A stretch of DNA of 64,000 nt from Ophiostoma sp. CBS 140.51 (Eukaryota > Ascomycota > Sordariomycetes > Ophiostomatales > Ophiostomataceae): the NCBI GenBank assembly GCA_029298735.1, contig JANSLP010000004.1:361750-425749 (forward strand). Reading direction: 5' to 3'. The translations under genes were made by a program, and so were the position numbers. Of the stretch, positions 1 through 10,412 are shown piece by piece. Numbering within the stretch: position 1 is the first letter of the stretch; every line of letters starts with the position of its first letter. The notes under the pieces are model-generated. The model was given only the letters and a program-made list of their open reading frames with translations. It searched no databases and was not told the origin of the DNA.

Positions 1-3000
1 AGCAACCAGACCACGCCATTTACGCTCTTGTCGGTCGCTTTTAAGATTGTTTGGAAATCATTTTCCACTCTCGAGATCGGGACGATTTTCGCCGGCGACA
101 ACGTCACAGAAGCTGTCTACACGGGCCCGCCGTCCCTTCTCAGCAACGTCCCCCTTTTGCGCACTCTGACCCGGTGGACCTGGATCAATAAAGCGGTCAT
201 CTACTCCATGGAGGGCCAGTTCATCACCTTTCTGGTCATTATTTGCTTCATCCTCATCATTCTGGTCCGGGACTATGTCCTGCAGCAGCAGCCAGAAATC
301 AACATGCGCGCCGCATTCAATATTGGCGGCGAAGACGGCCTGGGCGCCGAGGATGCGGCGGCCGGTGTTCCTGGCGTACCCAACGATGCAGGCCAAGCAC
401 CCGGCCCACGTCCTCCCCGGGGACCTCGCGGTCAGCACCGTCACCGCCACCATCATCATCACCTTCATCATGAGCACGACGTTCTTGATCACGATCATTT
501 CCACGAGCATGACCACCACGGCGCCGGATATGAATCCGGTGGATCGAACTCGGAGTGGGAAACGGATTCGGACGTGGAGGTGGAGATTGACGCTGCCGAG
601 CTTCTGCGGCCACACGTGCAGGGGCCGGCGCGGGACGGGCTGCAGTTTGGCCCTGTTTTCGACGACGATTTCCAACGCGGTCCGCCCGTTCCCGATACCA
701 ACGGGCCTGCGAACCGCGACGAGCAGAGCGAGTCATCTTCGTCTTCGTCTTCGTCCTCTGCCGACACAACCGAGGCAACGGACGCGAACGCTACAGCCGC
801 CTCTTCCTCTGCCAACCGTGCGGCTGCTCTGCCAAACTTTGACCGCAACTTTCCTCTCCCTAGTGAAGGCGGCGCAACGGTCCAGGAGTACATGAACATC
901 TACCGTCGCGCCGACGGCGACCAGCGCCGCATCCTCGAGATTGCTCGCGAAGAGAACCTCGAGGAGCACCTGCAGTACTGGCTGCGCGTGATGCAGAACG
1001 TGGCTGAACGGCGGCAGTCGGACCGTGGCAGCACGGCCAGCACCATCAGTACTACGGCGGCTGACGAGGACAACGCAAACAACGCAAACAACATGAAACG
1101 GCCTAACGATGCGCCGCCCCGGTTATGGAACGAGCTGATCCAGATGCCAGACTCCGCCACGACAGAGATGGCCAGATCAAGCAGCAAGGGCAAGCAACGG
1201 GCCGACCAGCCAGCCGACGGTAACACCAACGGTGAAGCATCCAGCAGCACCCCGGTCACCGAGTTCGAGTACGGTCTGCGACCACGCGCCAACACCGACG
1301 GACCCAGCGGGCCATCACGGATCAACCCTCTTGCCAACAACAACTGGTCCTTTGGTCCCGTGCCGCCCACACAAACGTTTACGCCCGAGTTCATCCAGCC
1401 ACTTTATGGCGATTCTGCCGAGCGTCTTGACGGTGTTCCCGTCCTTGGCGACGCACCCCCTTACCAGGGAGTTACGGAGCCCCGGGAAGGCGATCTTCGT
1501 CTGGAGGGTGAACAGAGACGCAGATCCGTGTCGTCGAATGGCAGCTCGCGTCGCAATAGCATTGCCGGCGGCAACACCAGAAACGGCATGGCCGGCATTG
1601 CCGAGGAGACTGGCGCCGGTTCGTCGTCCACAGAGGCGTCAGGTGTGGTGCCTACTCCCCCTAGCACAGATTCGAGCCGCCGAAATGAGCCTGCTGCCAT
1701 CCCTCGAACGGGCAACTGGGCCGACCTGATGCGCATCCCCATCGACGACGAGGCCAACTGGGCTGACATGGCTGAGGGAGATGCTACCGACTTTGAGGAT
1801 GTGGTCGACGGCCGCGCACCTCCTGTCAACGCCAACAACAATGACAATGGCCATGAGGTTGTTGCACCACACGGTCAACCAACCCGCGGTCCTCCTCGCC
1901 TTGCCCCCCCTCCTCCACCCCCTCCTGCAGCTGCTCAAGCCGCCGCCGCGAACCGTGAAGCACCGGCACCCCCAGACAGTCTCCTCGGTGAAGTGGCCAA
2001 CTTTATTTGGCGTGACCTCGATGACATCGACCCGGCTGATCTGCCGCCCATCCAGCCCGACGTAGAAGAGGAAGACCATCTCAACGACATCCTGAATGAC
2101 GACGATGACGAGGCCCCGATCCCACTGGACGAGCAGGACCGCGAGGCGTTCGAGGCAGCGGCGGCGGCTGCGGCTGCGGCCAACATGGAAGCCGAAGCCA
2201 TTGAAGACGCCGAGGACCTCGAGGGTGTTATGGAGCTCCTAGGCATGCGCGGCCCCATTGCCGGCCTGTTCCAGAACGTCATCTTCTGCGGATTCTTGGT
2301 TACAGTCAGCCTGCTGGTCGGTATCTTCATGCCCTACAACGTCGGCCGCCTCAGCATCTGGCTCGTTGCCAATCCGATGCGACCCATCATGATGCTTTTC
2401 AGCCTGGCCAAGCTGCTCCAGGACATTGCCGCGTTTGCCCTTGGTGGCACGGCCTACCTCACACTCGTCGTCTTTGACAGCACGTCGACCTTTTCCCAGC
2501 TCATCTTCGGCCGCGCTTTGCCCTATGCCAAGTACATTGTGCCGTCCCTAGCCACCACATGGGACCTTTTGTCGACGTCGGCGGCGCGTGTTATTGAGAA
2601 CTTTAACATTGACGCGCCGTTCCTGTCGACCGGCGAGATCCGCAATTTCTCGTCCATTAGCCACGAGGCGCTCATCTGTATCAAGGCCAACATTGGCGCC
2701 GTGGCCGTGGGCATTGGACGCGCCATTGCCATGATTGTGACTGGCGAGTTCTTGTCTCACGGCACTGAGGCCCTCGAGTTTGTCAAGAGCAGCAGCTCCG
2801 TCGCTTGGGAACTGCTTCGGTCGCTCCCCGCCGTACTCTCCAACCCGGGCTCCTGGGTCATCACGCTCGACTCCATGGACCCCGTCCAGGTCAACCCGGC
2901 GCTTGCTTACTGGGGCGGCGGCGACCGCAGCCTGGCTATTCTCTTTGGCTATGCAGCCATGTGTTTGATTGCTGGCCTGTATCTGCACCGGGGCTCGCCC

Positions 3001-5271
3001 TTCAGCAGTGGCGCCACTGTGCAGGAGTGGGAGGCATCACTCATTGACGGCCTCAACCAGGCCAGCGGTGTCCTCAAAGTGATTCTGATTATCGGCATCG
3101 AAATGCTTGTGTTCCCGCTCTACTGTGGCCTGCTGCTCGATGTGGCTCTGCTCCCGCTCTTTGAGGACACAACGCTCGTCTCGCGGCTGCAGTTCAGCAT
3201 CGACTACCCGCTGACGTCCATCTTTGTGCACTGGTTCGTGGGCACGGGCTACATGTTCCACTTTGCCCTGTTTGTCAGTATGTGCCGCAAGATTATGCGC
3301 AAGGGCGTGCTCTACTTTATCCGCGACCCCGACGACCCAGAATTCCACCCCGTTCGCGACGTCCTCGAACGCTCCGTCACGACACAGCTCCGCAAGATAT
3401 TGTTTTCGGCATTTGTGTATGGCGCACTGGTCATCATCTGCCTGGGCGGTGTCGTCTGGGGCTTGGCCTATGCTGGCCCGGAAATCCTGCCGATCCACTA
3501 CTCCTCCAACGAGCCGGTCCTCGAGTTCCCCATCGACTTGTTGTTCTACAACTTCTTGATGCCCCTGGCCATCAACTTCTTCAAGCCCAGCGACGGCCTG
3601 CACAGCATGTACACCTGGTGGTTCCGCAAGTCGGCACGTGGGCTGCGCATCACCTGGTTCCTCTTTGGTGAGCGCCGAATCGACGAGGAGGGCGCGCTTG
3701 TTTTGGCACCCGACTCGGAGGACCACCAGAACCGACTGTGGCTGTCCAAGCAGTTCCTCGAGTACGACGAGGCCAACAACCGCGTCGTGCCCATGGTCAC
3801 ACGGAGCGCCCAGCAGCCCAAGGACACGTACGAGGAACTGGACCTCAACACCAATGCCGTGCCCAACCGCAACCCGCGCGACCAGCACCGGCTGATCCGC
3901 CGCCGCAAGCCCGACGACTTTAGCATGATGTTCTTTGGCATCAACAAGCAGAACCTGGTGGAGTCGGGCCAGCTCGTGCCGAACGGCAAGTTTGTGCGGG
4001 CACCGGCCTCGGACCAGGTCAAGATCCCTAAGAACAAGGATGTTTTCCTGGAAGTGACGGACGAGGCCACCCTCAAACGCGAGCTGGGCCACCCGCCCAA
4101 GCAGATTGTCATACACGGACCCAACAGCCCCCACCTGCAAGCGGTCGCCGCCGCCGCTGTGGCTGCCGCCGCCAAGAGAAAAGAGGAGCAGCCGCGGGAC
4201 ATTTACCACGGCAAGCAGTACGAGCTAGTGTACATCCCGCCGTACTTTCGCGTCCGCATCTTCTTGTTTATTGCCTCGATCTGGATGTTTGCCGCCGTCA
4301 CGGGTGTCTCTTTCACGATTATTCCCTTGCTCTTTGGCCGTCGTTTGTTCCGTATGGTGCTCCCCGACAATGTGCGCACCAACGACATATATGCATTCAG
4401 CATCGGCATCTACGTGCTCGGCTCGGCCGCCTATTTTGTGTTTCACGCAAACTCCATCCTCGCCAAGGCGTGGGCCGCCACCAAGCGCACATTGACGTCG
4501 ACGTTTTTCCGCAGTGTCGCCATGACAACCCTGAAGGCTATCCAGCGCGTCCTCAAGGTGGTCTACGCCTACTTCTTCATTGCCATTGTCTTCCCACTCA
4601 TGGCCACCGCCCTCGTCGAGCTCTACCTGCTGATCCCGCTGCATACCTACCGCTACCCGCCCGGGTCTTACGGGTTGACTGGGTATGGGTTCTCCGGGTC
4701 GTCATCTGCCAGCACCACCAACGAATCCCACCACACGGTCCGCATCATCCAGTCCTGGACCCTGGGCGTGCTTTACCTCAAGGTCTTGTCGCGCACCATT
4801 ACGTCGTGGTACCCGGAGGCGCGCCTGACCTCAGCCATTCGCGCCGTCCTCCGCCGCGGCGAACTCGACCCGGATGTGCGCTTGTTGACGCGGGCCTTTG
4901 TCATCCCCGCTCTCGTGTTGTTTTCGGTGGCTGTGGGCCTGCCCATGGTGTCGGCCAAGGGCTGGGTGGCCGCCGCAACGTCGCTCGAATTCGGCGACAC
5001 GACGGCGCCCCCGCTCGTGCAGTTCTGGCTACCCAACGCCGTGCCCGAACCGACGTTCGCCGACCTGCGCATCGTGTACCGCCTCAGTTTTCCCATTGTC
5101 GCCTTTCTTGGTCTGGGCATCTGGTCCCTCTGGGGCATGGCCGGCGTCTATGCGTCGTGGAAACTGCGGATCCGCGACGAGGCGTACCTCATTGGCGAGC
5201 GGCTGCACAACTTCGGCGTGACAAATGCGCCACCGTCGACGGGCCGCCGTGGTGCTTTCCGGAGGGCGTGA
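1..5271 (+). CDS. ssm4: Doa10/Ssm4 (MARCH6-type) ER E3 ubiquitin ligase, 5'-truncated by the window edge
   Basis: This is the C-terminal part (about 1,756 codons, open from base 1) of a large multi-spanning ER/inner-nuclear-membrane ubiquitin ligase of ER-associated degradation. The N-terminal RING-CH domain and first membrane spans lie upstream of the window. One span is visible at about nt 211-280. It is followed by a very long hydrophilic, Ser/Ala/Asp-rich insert (nt 300-2240) holding a His-rich run (nt 433-522), poly-Ser, poly-Pro and poly-Ala tracts. After it come at least ten hydrophobic segments, for example nt 2260-2340, 3070-3165, 3217-3285, 3400-3478, 4252-4350, 4387-4461, 4558-4644, 4899-4970 and 5083-5160. 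The paired segments near 3070-3285 fit the TEB4-Doa10 (TD) region. The reading frame is uninterrupted and ends with TGA. Assignment rests on topology and recognisable Doa10-like segments; no RING is available to confirm it. Confidence 0.88.
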   Translation, partial: SNQTTPFTLLSVAFKIVWKSFSTLEIGTIFAGDNVTEAVYTGPPSLLSNVPLLRTLTRWTWINKAVIYSMEGQFITFLVIICFILIILVRDYVLQQQPEINMRAAFNIGGEDGLGAEDAAAGVPGVPNDAGQAPGPRPPRGPRGQHRHRHHHHHLHHEHDVLDHDHFHEHDHHGAGYESGGSNSEWETDSDVEVEIDAAELLRPHVQGPARDGLQFGPVFDDDFQRGPPVPDTNGPANRDEQSESSSSSSSSSADTTEATDANATAASSSANRAAALPNFDRNFPLPSEGGATVQEYMNIYRRADGDQRRILEIAREENLEEHLQYWLRVMQNVAERRQSDRGSTASTISTTAADEDNANNANNMKRPNDAPPRLWNELIQMPDSATTEMARSSSKGKQRADQPADGNTNGEASSSTPVTEFEYGLRPRANTDGPSGPSRINPLANNNWSFGPVPPTQTFTPEFIQPLYGDSAERLDGVPVLGDAPPYQGVTEPREGDLRLEGEQRRRSVSSNGSSRRNSIAGGNTRNGMAGIAEETGAGSSSTEASGVVPTPPSTDSSRRNEPAAIPRTGNWADLMRIPIDDEANWADMAEGDATDFEDVVDGRAPPVNANNNDNGHEVVAPHGQPTRGPPRLAPPPPPPPAAAQAAAANREAPAPPDSLLGEVANFIWRDLDDIDPADLPPIQPDVEEEDHLNDILNDDDDEAPIPLDEQDREAFEAAAAAAAAANMEAEAIEDAEDLEGVMELLGMRGPIAGLFQNVIFCGFLVTVSLLVGIFMPYNVGRLSIWLVANPMRPIMMLFSLAKLLQDIAAFALGGTAYLTLVVFDSTSTFSQLIFGRALPYAKYIVPSLATTWDLLSTSAARVIENFNIDAPFLSTGEIRNFSSISHEALICIKANIGAVAVGIGRAIAMIVTGEFLSHGTEALEFVKSSSSVAWELLRSLPAVLSNPGSWVITLDSMDPVQVNPALAYWGGGDRSLAILFGYAAMCLIAGLYLHRGSPFSSGATVQEWEASLIDGLNQASGVLKVILIIGIEMLVFPLYCGLLLDVALLPLFEDTTLVSRLQFSIDYPLTSIFVHWFVGTGYMFHFALFVSMCRKIMRKGVLYFIRDPDDPEFHPVRDVLERSVTTQLRKILFSAFVYGALVIICLGGVVWGLAYAGPEILPIHYSSNEPVLEFPIDLLFYNFLMPLAINFFKPSDGLHSMYTWWFRKSARGLRITWFLFGERRIDEEGALVLAPDSEDHQNRLWLSKQFLEYDEANNRVVPMVTRSAQQPKDTYEELDLNTNAVPNRNPRDQHRLIRRRKPDDFSMMFFGINKQNLVESGQLVPNGKFVRAPASDQVKIPKNKDVFLEVTDEATLKRELGHPPKQIVIHGPNSPHLQAVAAAAVAAAAKRKEEQPRDIYHGKQYELVYIPPYFRVRIFLFIASIWMFAAVTGVSFTIIPLLFGRRLFRMVLPDNVRTNDIYAFSIGIYVLGSAAYFVFHANSILAKAWAATKRTLTSTFFRSVAMTTLKAIQRVLKVVYAYFFIAIVFPLMATALVELYLLIPLHTYRYPPGSYGLTGYGFSGSSSASTTNESHHTVRIIQSWTLGVLYLKVLSRTITSWYPEARLTSAIRAVLRRGELDPDVRLLTRAFVIPALVLFSVAVGLPMVSAKGWVAAATSLEFGDTTAPPLVQFWLPNAVPEPTFADLRIVYRLSFPIVAFLGLGIWSLWGMAGVYASWKLRIRDEAYLIGERLHNFGVTNAPPSTGRRGAFRRA

Positions 5272-6085
5272 TGTGTACATAGAAATGATGGGCCGTAATA
5301 TCTCCCTCTTTTGTTTAATTTTGTTTTCTTCTCTCTTCTTTTCAGTATTTCATAGAAACGGCTGTTCCATGACAAGGCGGGCGTTTTTGTGTCTTGGTTT
5401 GAATTTTAAGTCTTATTAATTACGAGAACGACAAGCAATAATTAATGTCATTTTTTCCAAAACATTATAAGTGCAACAGTGGCATGTGGACTGAGTATTG
5501 TGCGAAGTGTGACATTGAAAAGTACGCAAAAAGGATAGAGTATCAATGCCCGCACTGCAATTCTTTTGCGTGTAAGAGGCCGTCTCGCTTAGCTCCGGCT
5601 ACGTGCGGGATCGCCCTGCGCTGAGAGAGGAAGCTGAGAAATCTTCAATCCCACAGACGCCTGCTGGGCAGCAGAGCAGGCACGGCCGAGTCCACGCCTG
5701 GAAGGTGGCCTGCAAAAGGCTCCAAAATTGCGCTCTAGAAGCTAGGCCTGGCCGGTACCCCCACCTGGAAAACGTAAAAGAGTGGGGCGTCTTGCATGTT
5801 GCACCTGCATGGCAGTCACTCAGCTGCTTGGCTCTTGGTGTCAATGGTGTGTTTGCCGCCATCCACCATGGTGGGAAGGCGCAATCGTACGGCAAACTGT
5901 TTTTGTTTTGTCAGAGACTGACGTCTGTTGGCTCTTTCCTTATTCGTGATTTCTCCCGTTTTACTCTTGCCCCCTCCTTTCTCTTCCTCTCTCTTTCCCC
6001 TTCCTCATTTTTTCTCACTTTCTCACGACTTTGATTTATATTTCGACCTCAATCCTCCCTCTGACGAATTACACCCCACAACACA
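5272..6085. other. Intergenic: Doa10 3' end and cystathionine beta-synthase promoter
   Basis: There is no convincing gene here. The stretch ends in a strongly pyrimidine-rich leader (about 5920-6020) followed by an A/C-rich run before the ATG at 6086, the usual leader style in this window. A 143-codon open frame at 5603-6034 has no recognisable domain and runs into the CT-rich leader, so it is treated as noncoding. Confidence 0.6.
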
Positions 6086-7693
6086 ATGGCTACCCCGCCG
6101 TCTACCACACCCACCGCGCCTGCGGACGCCCGCACCACGGCATCGGTGCTGCAGCTGATTACCGGCACGCCTCTTGTGCGCCTCAACAAGATCCCGCAGT
6201 CTCTGGGCATTACGGCGCAGGTCTATGCCAAGGTCGAGCTGTTCAATGCCGGCGGCAGTGTCAAGGACCGCATTGCGCTGCGCATGATTGAGGAGGCCGA
6301 GAAGAGCGGCCGCATCAAGCCGGGCGACACTTTGATTGAGCCGACGAGCGGCAACACGGGCATTGGCCTGGCGCTGGTAGGTGCCGTCAAGGGCTACAAG
6401 ACGATTATTACGCTTCCCGAAAAGATGTCGGCCGAAAAGGTGTCGGTGCTGCGTGCTCTGGGCGCCACCATTATCCGTACGCCGACGCAAGCCGCCTGGG
6501 ACAGTCCCGAGTCGCACATTGGCGTAGCACGGCGCCTCCAGAAGGAAATCCCCAACAGCCACATTCTGGACCAGTACACCAACGTGGACAACCCGCGGGC
6601 GCACGAGTTTGGCACGGCCGAGGAGATTTGGGCGCAGACGGGCGGCAAGATTACGGCAGTAGTGGCGGGCGCGGGCACGGGCGGCACGATTTCGGGCATT
6701 GCCAAGGGCCTGCACAAGCACAACCCCAAGATCAAGATTATTGCGGCGGACCCGGTGGGCAGTATCCTGGCGGAGCCTGCCTCTCTGAATGAAGAGGGCA
6801 ACAACACACCGTACAAGGTGGAGGGCATTGGCTACGACTTTGTTCCGGACGTGCTGGACCGCCAGACCGTGGACAAGTGGTACAAGACGGAGGACCGTGA
6901 GTCGTTCCAGCTGGCACGGCGCCTGATTGCCGAGGAGGGTCTGCTTGTGGGCGGCTCCTCGGGTTCGGCCATGGCGGCCATGATCCGTGCCGTCAAGGAC
7001 CTGGAGTTGGGCCCCGAAGACGTGGTTGTTGTCGTGCTGCCGGACAGCATCCGCAGCTACCTGTCCAAGTTTGCCGACGACGACTGGCTGGCCGCCAATG
7101 ACCTGCTGCCCGTCACCGACAATGGGGCCGAGGCCGAGCAGGCGCACCAGGAGAAGGATCAGGCCCAGAAGTCGCAAGCTTCCAAGCGCCGGCCAAGCAA
7201 CCCCTACGGCGAAGACACTGTGCGCAAGCTGCGGCTCAAGCCCGTTACCTCTGTGCTCGCCGACAGCCCGTGCAAGGACGCCATTGAGACGATGCGCGAC
7301 AAGGGCTTTGACCAGCTGCCTGTCCTTACCCCCAAGGGCGACCGTCTGGCGGGTCTGGTGACGCTCGGTAACCTGCTGTCGTACACGTCGCGCGGCCGCA
7401 TCACGCCCACGAGCCCCGTCAGCGCGGCCATGTTTGATTTCGGTCGTCTGGACGAGGTGGTGACCGACCCGCGCGACATTCTCGTTGACAAGGCGGACCG
7501 GCGCAAGGACAAGCGTGGCTTTGTGGAGATTACCATGGACACGCCACTGTCGGTGCTGAGCCGGTTCCTGGAGTGGAACAGTGCGGCGATCGTGACGGAG
7601 CGCAGCGGAGATGCACGCACGGCCAAGCCTGTGGCGGTTGTGACCAAGGTGGACCTCCTGACATGGATGATGAAGGAGTTGAAGAGCGAGTAG
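6086..7693 (+). CDS. cys4: Cystathionine beta-synthase
   Basis: This PLP enzyme condenses serine (or O-acetylserine) with homocysteine to form cystathionine in cytosolic transsulfuration. The 535-residue single-exon protein has the fold type II catalytic domain at about residues 20-345. The Schiff-base lysine is K60 in GGSVKDR. The substrate-carboxylate loop TSGNTG is at 87-92, and the Gly-rich phosphate loop AGTGGTISG at about 196-204. After a Gln/Lys-rich linker (about 350-372), the C-terminal third carries a tandem pair of CBS regulatory motifs (about 378-535), which distinguishes it from plain cysteine synthase. No N-terminal haem-binding Cys/His extension is seen, as expected for fungal enzymes. 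The ATG at 6086 follows a CT-rich leader and gives the family length. It converges on SRP receptor beta. Confidence 0.95.
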   Translation: MATPPSTTPTAPADARTTASVLQLITGTPLVRLNKIPQSLGITAQVYAKVELFNAGGSVKDRIALRMIEEAEKSGRIKPGDTLIEPTSGNTGIGLALVGAVKGYKTIITLPEKMSAEKVSVLRALGATIIRTPTQAAWDSPESHIGVARRLQKEIPNSHILDQYTNVDNPRAHEFGTAEEIWAQTGGKITAVVAGAGTGGTISGIAKGLHKHNPKIKIIAADPVGSILAEPASLNEEGNNTPYKVEGIGYDFVPDVLDRQTVDKWYKTEDRESFQLARRLIAEEGLLVGGSSGSAMAAMIRAVKDLELGPEDVVVVVLPDSIRSYLSKFADDDWLAANDLLPVTDNGAEAEQAHQEKDQAQKSQASKRRPSNPYGEDTVRKLRLKPVTSVLADSPCKDAIETMRDKGFDQLPVLTPKGDRLAGLVTLGNLLSYTSRGRITPTSPVSAAMFDFGRLDEVVTDPRDILVDKADRRKDKRGFVEITMDTPLSVLSRFLEWNSAAIVTERSGDARTAKPVAVVTKVDLLTWMMKELKSE

Positions 7694-8274
7694 ACAAGAG
7701 GAGCGGCAGACAAAAAAAGAAGAGAAGAAAGTGGTGAGAGCCGGAAAAGCGCGAGCCGAGATGTGTCGTACGAGACAGGCACGGACACGGAATAATTACG
7801 GGATGTAATAAGATTTAAGAGGACAGACGGACAGACGACGTCACGTCAGACGTTAAACGGTGCATATTCAACATGGGATTAGAGGGCATAGACGTTCCAG
7901 ATTCCTCCTCTGGGTTTTAGTTCTCGGGCATTTGGCCGGGGTTTGCTTGTTTGCTTTGGGGTTTGCTTTTAGTTTCGTCTCTTGTTTGTCTGATTTTGCC
8001 TTTTGATTAAAGATATTATATTTTTGGCGGTTTTGCTAATTCTACAATTTGATTTTTCTATTATCGTATTAGGTATTTTTGGGTAGTCGTAATTCGTGTT
8101 GTTACAACAAAATAATGATTCAAGGACAGTCGATCCCAAGCTTCCAGGTTTCCATGTTTCCATGCGCTCTCTTTCCCAGACAGTAAACAACAATATATTG
8201 CACGCTCTCTCCACTCAACATCGTACCACTCCCCCTAGGCAGCTGCCATCTCGTATTCTCTTCTGGTGTCCCAC
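7694..8274. other. Intergenic between convergent genes (3' UTRs)
   Basis: This stretch lies between two convergent stop codons. It becomes A/T-rich around 7960-8110, with long T and A runs consistent with 3' UTRs and poly(A) signals from both sides. No gene is seen. Confidence 0.6.
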
Positions 8275-9177
8275 CTACACCTTGCTGGCAATCCAGGTCC
8301 ACCACTTGTCGACGCCCGGGCCTGCACCTTCGGCACCCACAACGTTGCCCGCAATCACCTCCACCTCGGTGTCAAACTCCCGCATCTGCGCAAAAGTAAA
8401 GGACTTGCTGCCGTACTCGCCCAGCCAGTCGTCGGACTCCGTCGCACTGTCCACGTCGTCGGCGCCCACACTGCTGCTCAGCAGCCCCTTGCTGCGCGTC
8501 GTCCGGATGCGGCCCAGCTCGGCCTCGAGCTGTGTCTTGATGAGCGCCGCGGGGAGCGCCGTAAACAGGTCCGCCTTGTTGGCCGCGACCAGCACGGGAA
8601 TGGCGGGGGGTGCTTTGGACGAGTTGGTGCCGCCCATGCGGTTCTGGAGGGCCAACAGAATGTCGTACAAATAAGAAGCGGCGGCGGCGAGACCGCCGTC
8701 CTCACTCAGAGCAGCACCGTCGACCATGTAGACGATAGCCTTGATCTTGGTTTCCGAGGCTGTGGACGAAGCCGTGGTCAGGCGAGCGAGTGTCGCACCG
8801 CGCAGCTTGCCGTGACCGGGCGTGTCGACGACCAGAAACTTCTTGGCGACGGCGCCCGACGCATCCAAATCATCCTTGTAGCTCGAGGTGCCGTCCTCGT
8901 TGACGGCGAGCTCGACAATGTTGGTCGTCTGCGAGGTATAGGTGCTGGCGGGTTTGGGGGCGCGGCGCTCGAGGCGGGTGACAAGGGCGGTCTTGCCCGC
9001 GCCGGGGGGTCCTGCGACGAGGACAGACGGCAAAGTGATGTAGGCGGTCGACCGACTCAAAAACCAGTGGAGGAAGATGGGGAACAGCAGGACGACGGCG
9101 AAGCCCAGGATGACGACCGGTATCGAGGGCGTCAGGAGGAACTCCAAGACGCCCTTTGTGCTGGCGTGCAGGTCCAT
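8275..9177 (-). CDS. srp102: Signal recognition particle receptor subunit beta
   Basis: This is the membrane-anchored small GTPase of the SRP receptor, which recruits the alpha subunit to the ER for co-translational targeting. The 300-residue protein has a short lumenal/N-terminal stretch and one strong transmembrane segment at about residues 18-40. The GTPase domain follows immediately: G1 GPPGAGKT at 56-63, a G3-like DTPGHGKLR, and G4 NKAD. Length and single-span layout match SRPRB/Srp102. I start at the ATG at 9177 (MDLHAST); the frame extends 16 codons further upstream only from a TTG. The gene is divergent from akr1 with about 1.2 kb between starts. Confidence 0.92.
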   Translation of the reverse strand: MDLHASTKGVLEFLLTPSIPVVILGFAVVLLFPIFLHWFLSRSTAYITLPSVLVAGPPGAGKTALVTRLERRAPKPASTYTSQTTNIVELAVNEDGTSSYKDDLDASGAVAKKFLVVDTPGHGKLRGATLARLTTASSTASETKIKAIVYMVDGAALSEDGGLAAAASYLYDILLALQNRMGGTNSSKAPPAIPVLVAANKADLFTALPAALIKTQLEAELGRIRTTRSKGLLSSSVGADDVDSATESDDWLGEYGSKSFTFAQMREFDTEVEVIAGNVVGAEGAGPGVDKWWTWIASKV

Positions 9178-10412
9178 TGCGGTGGGGGTGAGGTGGGAGG
9201 TGTGTCGAGATACGCAGAAATACAAGAAAACGAAGAAGGATCGAAAGGCGACGAGAAGAAGACAGAGAAGTGGTGGTCGCTGTCGAGCTGTCCTACGTCG
9301 AAAATGATGTTGGAGATGTTGGCGACGTTGCGACTTTTAAGGTTGAAGCACCGGGATTTGGGCGTTTGTGAATGGCCTGACGGTGGTAAGTGCGCCCCAC
9401 TACGGCATTCTACAGTGGCCTGTCGAGGCCCTATGGCCTTCCGTCTTCCGGTGCTCCATAGGACAATTCAGGGGCCTTTTTTGACAGTCAACTCCGTGTC
9501 CTGTCCACTGTCTCAATTAGGCAGGAAGCCACAGCGTGTCGAGCGTGTGTGGGCGGTCCGTAGCCCCTGTCGCAAGTCCACTGTGGCGTTCACTTGCCCT
9601 GTGGCGTCAGCTCTTCAGTGGGAAGAAGTACTCGCAGTGATTCCCCTTTTGATTCTGACCCTTCCCTTCATTAGCTGTCACTTTGCGACCAGATCCATCT
9701 GCCACGTCGCCAGCCAATCATCAGACACTGCCAGCAGCCGGTGGAAAGGACGGCTTCGACGGCGCAAAGCGATTGATTGGCGATTGGGCGGAGTCGAGGA
9801 AGAAGTATCTTGGAAGGGGAGAGAACACCTTGCACATTCAGTGAGGGTACAAGGGTACTTAGGGCGCCTACTATTTCGTATTGTGGTAAAGTACCCCTTA
9901 CAGCACACCCTAAAAAGGGGGCCGCCTGCCCCGTTTCGAAAAATAGCGGCGCCGCACGGCTGACTGGTAAGGCGCAGCAAGGAGGAGCGCCAAAGGGAAA
10001 TACTGCAGGCAAGAGCGAAGGAAGCATTTCAACGGCGCGTTCAAACGGCAAAGGCAGCAAGGATCAACGGGCTGAACTCCTCTTACCAAAAAAGCGTATT
10101 TCGTAATAAACTGCCAGCCAAGCCACGCGAAAGAGAAAGGAGAGAAAAGTCGAGAAAGAGGAAAATAAGGTTAATCAAGGGTCCTCGTCTCCCATTCTCT
10201 TTATTTGTCCTTCGTCTGCATTTCTCAGCTTGTCCTTTTGTCTCCAACCCATCCGCGTCATCATTGTTACCTCGACCTCGACCTCGATCTTGACAAATCG
10301 ACATCTCGACATTGACGCGCCAGCTCACCTATCCGAGTCTGTCCATCCTCAGTCGACTGGGTGCCTACGATCTGACGACCAACAGCCTTCTGTCCTCCAA
10401 CACACCCTCCCC
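9178..10412. other. Divergent promoter region (srp102 / akr1)
   Basis: No supported gene is present. A long plus-strand open frame crosses the first part (8266-9963), but it is antisense to srp102 and has no domain. The last 200 bases become C/T-rich, with a tandem CTCGACCTCGACCTCGATC-like run near 10271-10290, and form the akr1 leader. Confidence 0.55.

Noticed and set aside
3037..4209. 390-codon minus-strand frame
   Set aside because: Antisense shadow of the Doa10 coding sequence.
8266..9963. 565-codon plus-strand open frame
   Set aside because: It lies antisense to the SRP receptor beta gene over its first half; the GC-rich codon pattern of that gene leaves the opposite frame open. No domain or leader is visible.
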